NCBI RefSeq assembly: GCF_004684905.1
Contig: NZ_SRJC01000001.1
Span: forward strand, 1,488,001 to 1,552,000
Source of the DNA: Halobacillus salinus
GTDB lineage: Bacteria > Bacillota > Bacilli > Bacillales > Halobacillaceae
Direction of reading: 5' to 3'
DNA length: 64,000 nucleotides
Both the position numbers and the translations under genes were made by a program. Below the pieces are notes generated by a model. That model made no database searches. It saw nothing but the letters and a program-made list of their open reading frames with translations, and had not been told where the DNA came from. Within the stretch, counting starts at the first letter, position 1. Each line of letters begins with the position of its first letter. Shown here one piece after another: positions 15,559-24,303 of this stretch.

Positions 15559-16467
15559 TTAGATCAAGCCTTTTAGCTGCTCTGCTTCCCCTTTCAACCT
15601 CTCACCTGCTTCGACAATTAACTCATACCCTTCTCTTGTATGAAGGATTTGTTCAACAGCCTCGGATACATCTTCTTGAATATTCAGCGTACCTTCTGTG
15701 ATGAGAGAAATCTCTTTTGTAATATTTTCTATGTTGCTTCTCACTTCACCAATTGATTGTTCGACTTGATTAGATAGCTTTCTAACTTCCTTTGCAACTA
15801 CGTCAAAGCCTCTTCCATGCTCTCCAGCCCTCGCTGCTTCAATTGCAGCATTAAGAGATAATAGGTTCGTTTGGGATGCGATGTCCTTGATTGTTTTTAC
15901 AACAGTCTGAATCGATGAAGTTGTTTCTTTCAAACCTCTCAACGTATCCGTATTGTCTTGAGATATTTCAGTGATCTTGTCGATCTTCATTTGCAAGCTT
16001 TTCTGATTAGCAAGCCCGTTAACTGCACGTTCATCTAGATCGACAGACATTTCCCTCAAGTTTGTGACAACATCCGTAATATCACGCTGCCGCTTGGTGA
16101 TATCTGTCGCCAACTTGAGAATCCCTTCAACTTGACCATTTTCCACAACAGGCATATACGTCGCTTCTAACCAAACTTCTTTGCCATGTGCGTCTTTTCT
16201 TAGAATTTTATCTTGAAAGCTCTTCCCATCTAGTAAACCCTTCCAGAAAGACTCATATTTCGGACTTTCTGAAAAATCATCAAAGCAAAAGGTACGATGA
16301 TGTAATCCTATTAAAGAATTTTCATTAGGAAATTTCATCGTATCGGAGAACAATTTGTTTACATAAGTGACCCTTCGTCCTCTATCAAAATAAATCATAG
16401 CCAAATTTCCTTCAACAGCGTTAAACAGTCGTCCTTGAAGCATCTCTTTTTCTTTAAGTTGCTGCAT
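15559..16467 (-). CDS. Soluble PAS-MCP chemoreceptor-like protein
   Basis: 302 residues without membrane segments. A PAS domain (about 10-125; [14 protein letters not shown], then [17 protein letters not shown] and [10 protein letters not shown]) is followed by a short methyl-accepting signalling domain whose hairpin tip reads [20 protein letters not shown] (about 203-222). The coiled coil is short, so receptor arrays would be cytoplasmic. The PAS domain may hold haem, flavin or nothing. It probably signals to CheW/CheA. The start at 16467 has AGGGGAG upstream. Single gene. Confidence 0.88.
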   Translation of the reverse strand: MQQLKEKEMLQGRLFNAVEGNLAMIYFDRGRRVTYVNKLFSDTMKFPNENSLIGLHHRTFCFDDFSESPKYESFWKGLLDGKSFQDKILRKDAHGKEVWLEATYMPVVENGQVEGILKLATDITKRQRDITDVVTNLREMSVDLDERAVNGLANQKSLQMKIDKITEISQDNTDTLRGLKETTSSIQTVVKTIKDIASQTNLLSLNAAIEAARAGEHGRGFDVVAKEVRKLSNQVEQSIGEVRSNIENITKEISLITEGTLNIQEDVSEAVEQILHTREGYELIVEAGERLKGEAEQLKGLI

Positions 16468-16577
16468 ATAACTCCCCTATCCTCTATTAATATCTCGAAT
16501 TTAAAGTATATCAAATAAATAATCTGTTCCAAAGAAATGTAGTCCGAAGTAAATTGGTTGGATTAAAGACTTCCAAG

Positions 16578-16606
16578 TTCCCTGATTGGTAAAAGATAGT
16601 TATAAT
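16578..16606 (+). promoter_or_regulatory. Probable promoter of the 16.7-kb diguanylate cyclase gene
   Basis: A perfect -10 TATAAT at 16601-16606. The -35 at 17-nt spacing (TTCCCT) is weak, three of six matches. Confidence 0.45.
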
Positions 16607-16656
16607 ACCAGTAAGTATTCCGAATCTATCCCTTTCCTATGAGTAGGTGAAGCAAT

Positions 16657-17733
16657 ATGATCATAAAAGAATTATTTTCGAACTTAGCCATACTGATATC
16701 AACTCTATTCCTATACACATCACTGACCAGCTCTTCGCCTCTCCATCGCTCTTCCTCATGGATGAGAAAAGTCTCAGCTGGGATGCTAGCAGGTATTCTA
16801 AGTAACGTGCTCATGCTATACAGCATGCATTTTGATGAAACCATCGTAGATTTAAGGCACATTCCCTTGATTTTGGTTGCCTATTATGGAGGAAGTTTGC
16901 CTGCAGTAATTGCCATGGTACTCATTACTTTAGGACGTTTTACTATCGGATTGAACAGTTCTTCCTTGCTCGCTTTGGTCTTGATTGTATTCATCACAGT
17001 TACGACTCTACTGATCACCAAATGGCGTATTCATAAACAATGGAAAATCTTTTTCATCCTTACAGCATCAAATATTATTTTCACTGTCCTTATTTGTTAT
17101 TTACTTCCGACAAATAATACGTTATTCGTTCTTCTGCCTTCCTTTTGGACGATTTCCTATATTGCTGGTTTTGTCTCCTTCTTTGTAGTGGAGTATGTCA
17201 GACGAAACCAGAAATTACTCGACCGCTTTAAAGCGGAAGCCTCGACAGATGGACTGACTGGACTGCATAATGTCCGAAAGTTCGACCAAGCTTTTAACGA
17301 AGCTAGTTCTCAAGCGAAGCAAAACAAGGAGATGCTTTCTCTCTTATTCATTGATATCGATCATTTCAAGAACGTCAATGATACGTATGGACATAAAGAA
17401 GGGGACCAAGTGTTGATACAATTGAGTGACATACTCAGAAACACCGTCCGTTCGTTTGATATTGTCAGCAGAAATGGAGGAGAGGAATTCACAGTGATTC
17501 TGCTGGACTGTTCGACTGAACGAGGGATACAGATAAGCGAGAGAATTCGAGAGAAAGTGGAAGCGCATGCGTTTCTTTTATCTTCTGGAGACTTTATTAG
17601 AGTCACTGTTTCCATCGGCCTTGCTTGTTATCATGAAACAACGAAGACCCCACCTGTTCTCTTGAAGGATGCGGACGATGCCTTATATGAAGTGAAAAAG
17701 ACAGGTCGCAACAAAGTTTGTGTTGCTCAATAA
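16657..17733 (+). CDS. Membrane diguanylate cyclase (5TM-LYT type + GGEEF)
   Basis: 358 residues. Five to six membrane helices (about 7-175) of the LytS/YhcK sensor type, with the NVLMLYSMHFDE segment between helices, precede a GGDEF domain (about 195-355). The active site is NGGEEF, and RSFD, an RxxD inhibitory I-site, is placed exactly five residues before it, so the enzyme should be active and product-inhibited. Domain layout and length resemble B. subtilis DgcK (YhcK, 359 aa), but I do not claim orthology. The ribosome binding site TAGGTGA precedes the ATG. Monocistronic. Confidence 0.92.
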   Translation: MIIKELFSNLAILISTLFLYTSLTSSSPLHRSSSWMRKVSAGMLAGILSNVLMLYSMHFDETIVDLRHIPLILVAYYGGSLPAVIAMVLITLGRFTIGLNSSSLLALVLIVFITVTTLLITKWRIHKQWKIFFILTASNIIFTVLICYLLPTNNTLFVLLPSFWTISYIAGFVSFFVVEYVRRNQKLLDRFKAEASTDGLTGLHNVRKFDQAFNEASSQAKQNKEMLSLLFIDIDHFKNVNDTYGHKEGDQVLIQLSDILRNTVRSFDIVSRNGGEEFTVILLDCSTERGIQISERIREKVEAHAFLLSSGDFIRVTVSIGLACYHETTKTPPVLLKDADDALYEVKKTGRNKVCVAQ

Positions 17734-17757
17734 AAGCCCCTCGTGAAAGGGGCTTTT
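17732..17757 (+). terminator. Rho-independent terminator
   Basis: AAAAGCCCCT and AGGGGCTTTT (10-bp stem) around CGTGAA, overlapping the stop codon of the cyclase gene. Confidence 0.85.
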
Positions 17758-17780
17758 ATGATGCAGAGGGAATATACTTA

Positions 17781-18320
17781 CTAATGATTGTCCCAGCCCT
17801 CCCACTGATGGAGAAAGCGCTCCGTTTCTACCTTGTAAATATTTTTCTTCTCAGTACGACTATGAACAATTCCACCCTGCCTCTTTACAAGGGCATTAGA
17901 CCGCTCATTCGAGTTATTCACTCCGACTTGAATAGGCTCTATCCCCAGTTCTATACACTTATGTATGAGTAAACCTAAAAGCGTGTAACCATACCCTTTT
18001 CCTCGATGAGAGGAGGAGATCGCATAACCAAGGTGTCCACTATTTTTCCGAAGGTTCTCATTTAAAAAGTGTCTGATACGACCGTACCCGACAGGTTCCT
18101 CATCATGAAACAACCAGTATGTCGTTTGAGGTACCATCCCTTCGTTAAGATCCAGTCCTTGGGCATATGCCGCGTTAGCTTGTAGCCATTTCAAATAATG
18201 TTCATACGTCATTCCTTTGACTTCATTTGTAAAGCCGTTATCATTTGCATCTATTTCTTGAAGCATCTGATAGACTTCTTCTCCATCGTGACTCGTTAAC
18301 GATTTAAGGTATAAAGACAT
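17781..18320 (-). CDS. GNAT N-acetyltransferase
   Basis: 179 residues, one GNAT domain. The acetyl-CoA loop is ISSSHRGKGYGYTLLGLLI (RGxGxG pattern, about residue 118), with GVNNSNERSNALVKRQGG (Asn, Arg) after it. The N-terminal half is variable and likely defines the acceptor. The start at 18320 has AAGGGG 8 nt upstream; a longer frame upstream to 18401 runs into the terminator of the transporter gene. Distinct from the GNAT at 0.8 kb, which is of the RimJ type. Confidence 0.85.
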   Translation of the reverse strand: MSLYLKSLTSHDGEEVYQMLQEIDANDNGFTNEVKGMTYEHYLKWLQANAAYAQGLDLNEGMVPQTTYWLFHDEEPVGYGRIRHFLNENLRKNSGHLGYAISSSHRGKGYGYTLLGLLIHKCIELGIEPIQVGVNNSNERSNALVKRQGGIVHSRTEKKNIYKVETERFLHQWEGWDNH

Positions 18321-18386
18321 GCCATCAACCCCTTCCCTTGCTTCCTGATATACGAACCAGCAACATATACGTTTCAAAAAAACAAA

Positions 18387-18417
18387 AAATGCCTGCCTCA
18401 TGCAGAGGCAGACATTT
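18387..18417 (-). terminator. Rho-independent terminator of the malic enzyme-transporter operon
   Basis: On the minus strand AAATGTCTGCCTC pairs with GAGGCAGGCATTT (one mismatch), loop TGCAT, then a T-run. It lies directly after the transporter stop codon. Confidence 0.85.
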
Positions 18418-18420
18418 GTA

Positions 18421-19749
18421 TTACATTAGAAATGGAATGATCAAACCAGCCAGTAACAATATGATAGCCCCACCTAGGCGCGAGGAAATCTGTGCAAATG
18501 GCATCAGCTCCACCCTTCTGGATGAGGAGAGAACGGCTACATCTCCAGTCCCTCCCATGTTCGCCATACATAACCCAGCTGTAATAGCCGATTCAATGGG
18601 ATAGAAACCTACAAGCTTACCTAGCAATCCTGCACCGATTACCGATCCAATCACGACACCAAGAACCGTCACAATGTATTGAAGGGTCAGTGCTTCTAGT
18701 ACTGTACCAAGATCCGTGTAGGCAATTCCTATTCCGAAGAGTAGTGCGAACGTCCAGTTTTTCGCTACGAATTTATACCATTGGTTCGCTCCTTCTAAAA
18801 TAGTTTGAGGAATTACTCCACCGATCTTTGCCGCCGCTACTACAATAATCATAATTGCATAAGCATGAAGCGGAATGATGCCTGCTAACAACGAACCTAC
18901 TGTGAAGAACAGAACCGCTGCCATGAGGCCGATCCCCATTTTTTGAATGTCGAAGGTCGTTTTCTCTTCTTGGTACTCAAATCCTTTCAATAATTGACCA
19001 TTTCCTGATAAGGAAGGCACTTTTTTCCCTAAAATGTTGAGCATACTGGCTATGATGATAGCAAATACGTTACCTAATGCTAAAGCAGGTACTAACATGG
19101 AAATGTAATAGCTTGGGTCGTTCCCCATTAGTTCACTATAAATCTGACTCATCGGTACAGCACCTGCTCCCATGCCACCTCCCATGATAGGCATCGTGAT
19201 CACCAGAACAGCATCTCTTAGTGAGAACCCGACGATTGAACCTAGTAAAGCTGCAATCGCCATCGCACCAATTACGGCACCGAAAATAGGCAGGAAGTAT
19301 CTTACCCCAACTTTGATTAATATGTCCTTATTCATCCCGAGGATACTCCCCGTTATCAATGCGGCTATATAGAAGTTCAGGAACCCTCCACTTTTCATAA
19401 AGTCGGTAATCATCGTGATTGTCCCTTCCGGAATCAAGCCGGAATATGCCATATAGGCTGCACCGAATATCGCGAGAATAGCGCCTCCTCCTAAGTACGT
19501 TTTCAGTACTGGTGTATGATCTCCGAGCCAACCGAACAGCTCACCCAGCACCATCATTACTAGAAGGCTTCCGATCATCCCTCCTGGCAGGTTTCCTGTG
19601 TACATACTCACAAGGGTAATGACAGAGAATAAGAGAAACCATAACACCGGCATCCCCATTATTGAGAACGCTTTCTTTTCCTTTTTTAAAAAAGTAATAT
19701 TCTCTTTCGGTTCTTGGCTGACTTGCACTCTCTCAGCTTGACTAGACAT
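18421..19749 (-). CDS. maeN: 2-hydroxycarboxylate transporter (Na+/malate symporter type)
   Basis: 442 residues, about 11 membrane helices, of the 2HCT family (CitS, MaeN, CimH). Both family re-entrant loops with GGxG are visible, GGGMGAGAVPMSQ near 190 and NMGGTGDVAVLSSS near 405, as is the conserved C-terminal RxxELMPFAQISSRLGG. The N-terminus is a 30-residue charged cytoplasmic extension. It is 30 nt downstream of a malic enzyme gene and close to a malate-type two-component system, so L-malate with Na+ is the best-supported substrate; CimH (citrate and malate) is the alternative. The ATG follows AAAGGAG. Confidence 0.85.
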   Translation of the reverse strand: MSSQAERVQVSQEPKENITFLKKEKKAFSIMGMPVLWFLLFSVITLVSMYTGNLPGGMIGSLLVMMVLGELFGWLGDHTPVLKTYLGGGAILAIFGAAYMAYSGLIPEGTITMITDFMKSGGFLNFYIAALITGSILGMNKDILIKVGVRYFLPIFGAVIGAMAIAALLGSIVGFSLRDAVLVITMPIMGGGMGAGAVPMSQIYSELMGNDPSYYISMLVPALALGNVFAIIIASMLNILGKKVPSLSGNGQLLKGFEYQEEKTTFDIQKMGIGLMAAVLFFTVGSLLAGIIPLHAYAIMIIVVAAAKIGGVIPQTILEGANQWYKFVAKNWTFALLFGIGIAYTDLGTVLEALTLQYIVTVLGVVIGSVIGAGLLGKLVGFYPIESAITAGLCMANMGGTGDVAVLSSSRRVELMPFAQISSRLGGAIILLLAGLIIPFLM

Positions 19750-19779
19750 ATCATCATCTCCTTTTTTTATTAAGCGTGC

Positions 19780-20967
19780 TTAGCTTTTTACGAAGCACTC
19801 CGCTTCGGATTCTACCAGCTGCTCCACTGCACGGGTTACAGAGGTTGCTACTTTATGGTTCAGTGCACTCGGAATGACATACTCTGGTGAAAGCTCTTCT
19901 TCTGTTACAACCTTCGCAATAGCTTCAGCGGCTGCAATTTTCATATCTACTGTGATATCCCTCACCCGCTTATTAAGGGCTCCTTTAAAAATGCCTGGGA
20001 ATGCTAGTAAGTTATTAACCTGATTGGGATAATCCGATCTCCCTGTTCCGACAACGGCAGCATCAGCCTCCAGAGCATCTTCAGGATAGATTTCAGGTAC
20101 TGGATTAGCTAAAGAGAAGATGATCGGGTCTTGATTCATACTCTTCACATGAGCTTTACTTAAGACGCCGGCTGCCGAGACCCCGATGAATATATCAGAT
20201 TCATGAATCACATCACCTAAATGTCCCGTCACCTTATGAAGGTTCGTTCTTTTTGCCATAGACGCTTGTCTCGAGTTCATCCAATCTGCACCTTCTGTCA
20301 CAACTCCTTCTAAGCTCACTAGCGTGACATCTTCAAACCCTGCTTCTAACAAGAGATCAGCAATTGCGATTCCGGCAGCTCCGGCACCGTTGATTACAAT
20401 TTTTGACGCCTTCTTTGTTTTGTTAACGATTTTCAGCGCGTTGATAAGACCAGCTAATACAACGATTGCTGTTCCATGCTGATCGTCATGAAAAACAGGA
20501 ATATCAAGCTCTTCCTTCAATCGTTCTTCTATTTCAAAACACCTTGGAGCGGAAATATCTTCAAGGTTAATTCCTGAAAATGTAGGAGCCAGCCCTTTAA
20601 TAATCTTGATGATCTCTTCAGTATTCTTCGTATCAAGACAAAGCGGGAAAGCATCTATCCCTACAAATTTCTTAAATAGGAGACTCTTTCCTTCCATAAC
20701 CGGGAGAGCCGCTTTAGGCCCTATATCTCCAAGTCCAAGTACAGCTGTTCCGTCCGTCACAATCGCAACCATGTTCCCTTTTGATGTAAGGGAATCCGCT
20801 TCTTTAGGATCTTCTGCGATCGCTCTGCATATATCTGCTACTCCCGGTGTGTACACAAGACTCAAATCTGTACCAGTATTCAAAGGTACTTTACTAGCCA
20901 CCTCTATCTTCCCTCTGAATGCTCGATGAAGATTGATTGTTTCTTCTGTTAAGTTTTCTCTATTCAT
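19780..20967 (-). CDS. NAD(P)-dependent malic enzyme
   Basis: 395 residues, the short bacterial malic enzyme form that oxidatively decarboxylates malate to pyruvate. N-terminal LVYTPGVADICRAI carries the catalytic Tyr, IEERLKEELDIPVFHDDQHGTAIV the metal-binding Glu and Asp residues (about 135-165), and INGAGAAGIAIADLLL the Rossmann loop (about 188-203). The length fits the YtsJ/MaeE type. GGAGGCAG precedes the ATG. It is the first gene of an operon with the 2HCT transporter: malate uptake followed by entry into pyruvate metabolism. Regulated by a cre-like element over its promoter and, by inference, by the downstream-encoded MalR homologue. Confidence 0.92.
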   Translation of the reverse strand: MNRENLTEETINLHRAFRGKIEVASKVPLNTGTDLSLVYTPGVADICRAIAEDPKEADSLTSKGNMVAIVTDGTAVLGLGDIGPKAALPVMEGKSLLFKKFVGIDAFPLCLDTKNTEEIIKIIKGLAPTFSGINLEDISAPRCFEIEERLKEELDIPVFHDDQHGTAIVVLAGLINALKIVNKTKKASKIVINGAGAAGIAIADLLLEAGFEDVTLVSLEGVVTEGADWMNSRQASMAKRTNLHKVTGHLGDVIHESDIFIGVSAAGVLSKAHVKSMNQDPIIFSLANPVPEIYPEDALEADAAVVGTGRSDYPNQVNNLLAFPGIFKGALNKRVRDITVDMKIAAAEAIAKVVTEEELSPEYVIPSALNHKVATSVTRAVEQLVESEAECFVKS

Positions 20968-21015
20968 GATACTGCCTCCAAATATCTGATCAGATGTTCT
21001 TTCTAAGTGATTCTC

Positions 21016-21038
21016 ATCATAAATGTAAACGCTTCCTC
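21016..21038 (-). promoter_or_regulatory. Promoter -10 with overlapping CcpA cre-like site
   Basis: On the minus strand, GAGGAAGCGTTTACAT (21023-21038) matches 14 of 16 positions of the cre consensus WTGNAARCGNWWWCAW. TATGAT at 21016-21021 directly follows as a -10. The -35 region is poor, as expected for an activator-dependent promoter. CcpA bound here would block polymerase, so repression by glucose is the prediction. Confidence 0.6.
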
Positions 21039-21078
21039 TTCCTATGATTAGAAAATAAAAATCTTATTGTAATTAAAA

Positions 21079-21102
21079 AAAGCAGCCAACAAAGGCTGCT
21101 TT
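21079..21102 (-). terminator. Rho-independent terminator of the malK-malR operon
   Basis: AAAGCAGCC and GGCTGCTTT (9-bp stem) around a 6-nt loop, T-rich on the minus strand, directly after the malR stop codon. Confidence 0.85.
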
Positions 21103-21813
21103 CTAAAGGTGAAAATCCAATTCCACTTTCTGTTTTCCAGTTCGCTGGTAGTGATAGACAGGACGTCCAACCCCGTATAACAACGTCTCCTCAAGAAAAT
21201 CTATGTCTTTTAAAAACTTCAAATACTTTCTTACTGAGACCCTCGATAAATCTGCCGCGGTTGCAATCTGATCCGTTGAGAAGGATGCTTCTTCTCTTTC
21301 TGAGATCACTTCCACTATGAGCTCAAGTGTCGTTTTGGTAAGGCCTTTCGGTATAGAAACAGGCTGTGTTTCGTATATTGACTCTCTCGTGCTCAGAATA
21401 TCGTCAAGTTCCTGCTGGCTGACATTCCTACTTGATTGGAGGACAGATACATTAGATTGGTATTTAAACAAAGACTTTTGCAGACGGTTAAACTCAAAAG
21501 GCTTAATCAAGTAGTCGACCGCTCCTAATCTTAAAGAATGCTGTACTTGTTCTTTCTCTGATGCAGCGGTAATTAGGATTACATCGACGTGTTCATCTTT
21601 TCTTCGGATCTCCCTCAGCAAATCCAAACCATTACGCCCTGGCATATAAACATCAAGAAGTATGAGGTCCACACGAAACTCTTCTAGAAGGCTCAACGCT
21701 TCTTCCACATCAGGAGCTGTGCCCACAACATGGAACCCTTTGATTTGTTCTACATATTTTTTATTCAAATCCGCAACCATCGGATCATCTTCTACTATCA
21801 ACACGTGAATCAT
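21103..21813 (-). CDS. malR: Response regulator, CitB/DcuR/MalR type
   Basis: 236 residues. The receiver domain has the acidic pair at 9-10 (VEDD), the phosphorylated Asp at 54 (LILLDVYMPG) and Lys near 104 (DYLIKPFEF). The C-terminal domain (about 160-225) is a winged helix resembling the CitT/MalR output (TKTTLELIVEVISE, then ADLSRVSVRKYLKFL). The ATG overlaps the TGA of the sensor kinase gene by 4 bp. By analogy with B. subtilis MalR it activates malate transport and malic enzyme genes; the next operon downstream encodes exactly these. Confidence 0.88.
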   Translation of the reverse strand: MIHVLIVEDDPMVADLNKKYVEQIKGFHVVGTAPDVEEALSLLEEFRVDLILLDVYMPGRNGLDLLREIRRKDEHVDVILITAASEKEQVQHSLRLGAVDYLIKPFEFNRLQKSLFKYQSNVSVLQSSRNVSQQELDDILSTRESIYETQPVSIPKGLTKTTLELIVEVISEREEASFSTDQIATAADLSRVSVRKYLKFLKDIDFLEETLLYGVGRPVYHYQRTGKQKVELDFHL

Positions 21814-23414
21814 ACTTCTTTTACCTCCGAATCGTATGGAATAATTACTGAGAACGTGGTTCCCACATTTATTGTAGACTGTACCTCTAATGAACCTCCA
21901 AGGGATTCCACACTAGTCTGAACAAGGTGCAGACCATACCCCCGGTCGACTCCTTTAGAGGAGACCCCTTTTCGAAACATCGTTTGTAAATCCTTTTCCG
22001 ACACCCCACTGCCAGAATCACTTACTTCCAACTCCAATAATTCATCAATATAAGAAAGAGTAAGGTCTATTCTCCTGCCTGTTTCTTTGTCCATACTCTC
22101 CACAGCATTATCTATCAGGTTCCCTATAATTGTAACGAGTTCATGCGTGACGTTATCATCGTTTGGGATAGGAATAATCGTATCGCAGCGTACAGTAAGT
22201 CGAATGTTTTGTTCCCGGGCATAACTCAACTTTCCGATGACGAACCCTGCCAGTACAGGATCTTTGATTTGGTTCGTGATGGAATCTGTTTCGTCTACTT
22301 GATGATTGACTAGCTGCCTCATGTAAGACTTCAATTGATCTATGGATTCTAATTCAACCATACCCAGCATGACGTGGAGCTTGTTCTTAAATTCATGGGA
22401 CTGGGCACGCAGGGACTCCGCGTACAACCGGACTCCCGTTAACTGTTCAGCTAACTGGTTGACTTCCGTTTTATCCCTGAAAGTAGAGATAGCCCCGACA
22501 ACTTCTTCATTTACAATCAGTGGGACTCGGTTCACTATGATGGAAGATCCATTGATCACTTGTTCTTCATCAACCTCTGGCTCGCCAGACTTAAGCACCC
22601 TTCCAAGCTTAGAATGGGGAATATAATCAGATATAGGGAGCCCGACGGGATTGTCCTCTCCAATTCCCGCTTTTTGAAAAATGTTCTTCGCTGATTTATT
22701 AACAAGTGTAATTCTCTCCTCCGAGTCTACTGCAATGATCCCTTCTCGAACGGAGTGAAGCATACTGTTGCGTTCCTCATGAATTCGGGCTATTGTAGCC
22801 GGCTCTAAGCCGAATAAACTTCTCTTAATATAACGCGCCAATAAAAATGCACCTAAAACACCTACTAACGCCCCTATCAAAGATCCAATTAATACATTAT
22901 AGTGACTGCTTCTCACCGAGGAGTTCACTGCATCAAGGGAGATCCCTACAGATACTGCGCCAACTTGTTCGCCGCTGTCAACAAAGATCGGAGTGAACGC
23001 ACGCACCGACCTACCAAGCGTTCCCTCTGACGTCGATATGTACTCATCACCCTCTAGTACTCTTCCTTCATCCCCACCCACAAACGATTCACCGATACGT
23101 TCAGGATTTGGGTGAGACCTTCGAATACCTTCCATATTCATGACCACGACAAAGAGGACATCTGAAGCTTCTTGAATACTCATGGCATAATCCTGAATCA
23201 AATCCTCTTCCGTTGGATTTTGCAGCTCTTGTCGGACGACATTCGATTCAGCCACTGCACGAGATACAATCAATGCTTTTTCCTCGAGCTGGTCCCGAAT
23301 ATTTTCACTTGTATTGGAAGAGATCAACAGGTCAGTTATCAATAATGAAAAAAGTACGACTAGAAGAACATAAAATATGATCATCGTACTGAGTTTATAA
23401 CGTGATTTGTTCAT
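21810..23414 (-). CDS. malK: Sensor histidine kinase, CitA/DcuS/MalK type
   Basis: 534 residues: membrane helix 12-32, extracellular Cache/PDC-like ligand domain about 33-175 (SRAVAESNVVRQ, then RRSHPNPERIGESF, the carboxylate-binding pattern of CitA/DcuS sensors), membrane helix 175-195, cytoplasmic PAS about 215-320, then a SPOB/HATPase kinase. The phospho-acceptor His is residue 340 (QSHEFKNKLHVMLG), the N box NLIDNAVESM, and the G boxes DSGSGV and GYGLHLV. It should sense external C4-dicarboxylates, most likely malate, and phosphorylate the coupled response regulator. Confidence 0.9.
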   Translation of the reverse strand: MNKSRYKLSTMIIFYVLLVVLFSLLITDLLISSNTSENIRDQLEEKALIVSRAVAESNVVRQELQNPTEEDLIQDYAMSIQEASDVLFVVVMNMEGIRRSHPNPERIGESFVGGDEGRVLEGDEYISTSEGTLGRSVRAFTPIFVDSGEQVGAVSVGISLDAVNSSVRSSHYNVLIGSLIGALVGVLGAFLLARYIKRSLFGLEPATIARIHEERNSMLHSVREGIIAVDSEERITLVNKSAKNIFQKAGIGEDNPVGLPISDYIPHSKLGRVLKSGEPEVDEEQVINGSSIIVNRVPLIVNEEVVGAISTFRDKTEVNQLAEQLTGVRLYAESLRAQSHEFKNKLHVMLGMVELESIDQLKSYMRQLVNHQVDETDSITNQIKDPVLAGFVIGKLSYAREQNIRLTVRCDTIIPIPNDDNVTHELVTIIGNLIDNAVESMDKETGRRIDLTLSYIDELLELEVSDSGSGVSEKDLQTMFRKGVSSKGVDRGYGLHLVQTSVESLGGSLEVQSTINVGTTFSVIIPYDSEVKEV

Positions 23415-23446
23415 TTAGAGCTCTCCATTACGTTTTTTTCAAGTTT

Positions 23447-23475
23447 ATCACACTCTTTCGTAATCTATATTTCAA
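23447..23475 (-). promoter_or_regulatory. Possible sigma-A promoter of malK-malR
   Basis: On the minus strand TTGAAA (23470-23475) and TGTGAT (23447-23452) are 17 nt apart. The -10 matches only four of six bases. Confidence 0.4.
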
Positions 23476-23510
23476 ATTCACAAACATCAGCTCTGAATCC
23501 AATAAAAAAG

Positions 23511-23539
23511 AACAGAGACTTTTCAATTAGTCTCTGCTC
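23511..23539 (-). terminator. Rho-independent terminator after the ABC exporter genes
   Basis: On the minus strand GAGCAGAGACT pairs with AGTCTCTGTTC (one wobble or mismatch) and is followed by a T-run. It lies 24 nt after the permease stop. Confidence 0.75.
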
Positions 23540-23562
23540 CCTTTTCTATTATTAACTTTCTC

Positions 23563-24303
23563 TTACTTACCTGACCAACGGAAAAACCGGGATGCAAGAA
23601 AGACCGAGATAATACCAATTCCGAGAAGTATTCCTACATCGAGGCCATACTCTGTAATCGGAGCCTCACTCCAAGTCCCACGCAGCATTTCAATCACATA
23701 ATATAAAGGCAGAATCTTCGCTACGTATTGAAGAACTTGAGGCATCATATCGAGTGGGAACGTCGCCCCTGATAAGAAAATCATTAAGTTTAAAAACAGA
23801 GAACTGATTGCTGCAGCAGCCTGCGTATTCTTAGCGAGGGAAGTAAGGAACAGAGCGAAAGGGAAGAAAGCTATGATGCTGACCAATAGGGCAATTAGCG
23901 TACTCCCCCAATATTCAGGGATCGTTAAGTCGTACATAAGCATGCCGAACACCATCAAGAGGATTGCTGATATCGAGAAAATGACTGTCCCTTGAAAAGT
24001 ATGGGCAGCTAATATTTTCCAAGGTTGGAGTGGAGTCGACTGATACCTTCTCAGCACTCCTGTCTCCCGATAGCTCGCAAGCACCGTGCCTAGTGTAAAG
24101 AAGGAAGTGGTAACAATGTTGACCCCGATCCAGGCAGGAACAAACATCTGGGCAAACGCGGTGTCACTTACTTCATTCCCTGCAAACATCGATCCGAATA
24201 ACCAGATCATTACGACAGGAAATAGGAACGTCCAAAACACGCTGAGTCGATCTCGAAAGAACATCCTTGTCTCCATTTGCGCTAATTTCACAATTGTCGT
24301 CAT
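23563..24303 (-). CDS. ABC-2 type exporter permease
   Basis: 246 residues with six membrane helices of the ABC-2 fold: a helix after RDRLSVFWTFLFPVVMIWLFG, the conserved RETGVLRRYQSTPLQPW cytoplasmic loop near 75-92, and PLDMMPQVLQYVAKILPLYYVIEMLRG near 195-222, which is the ABC-2 signature. It pairs with the ATPase gene, whose stop overlaps its start by 4 bp. Substrates of this subfamily include drugs, peptides and lipids; none can be assigned. Confidence 0.9.
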   Translation of the reverse strand: MTTIVKLAQMETRMFFRDRLSVFWTFLFPVVMIWLFGSMFAGNEVSDTAFAQMFVPAWIGVNIVTTSFFTLGTVLASYRETGVLRRYQSTPLQPWKILAAHTFQGTVIFSISAILLMVFGMLMYDLTIPEYWGSTLIALLVSIIAFFPFALFLTSLAKNTQAAAAISSLFLNLMIFLSGATFPLDMMPQVLQYVAKILPLYYVIEMLRGTWSEAPITEYGLDVGILLGIGIISVFLASRFFRWSGK

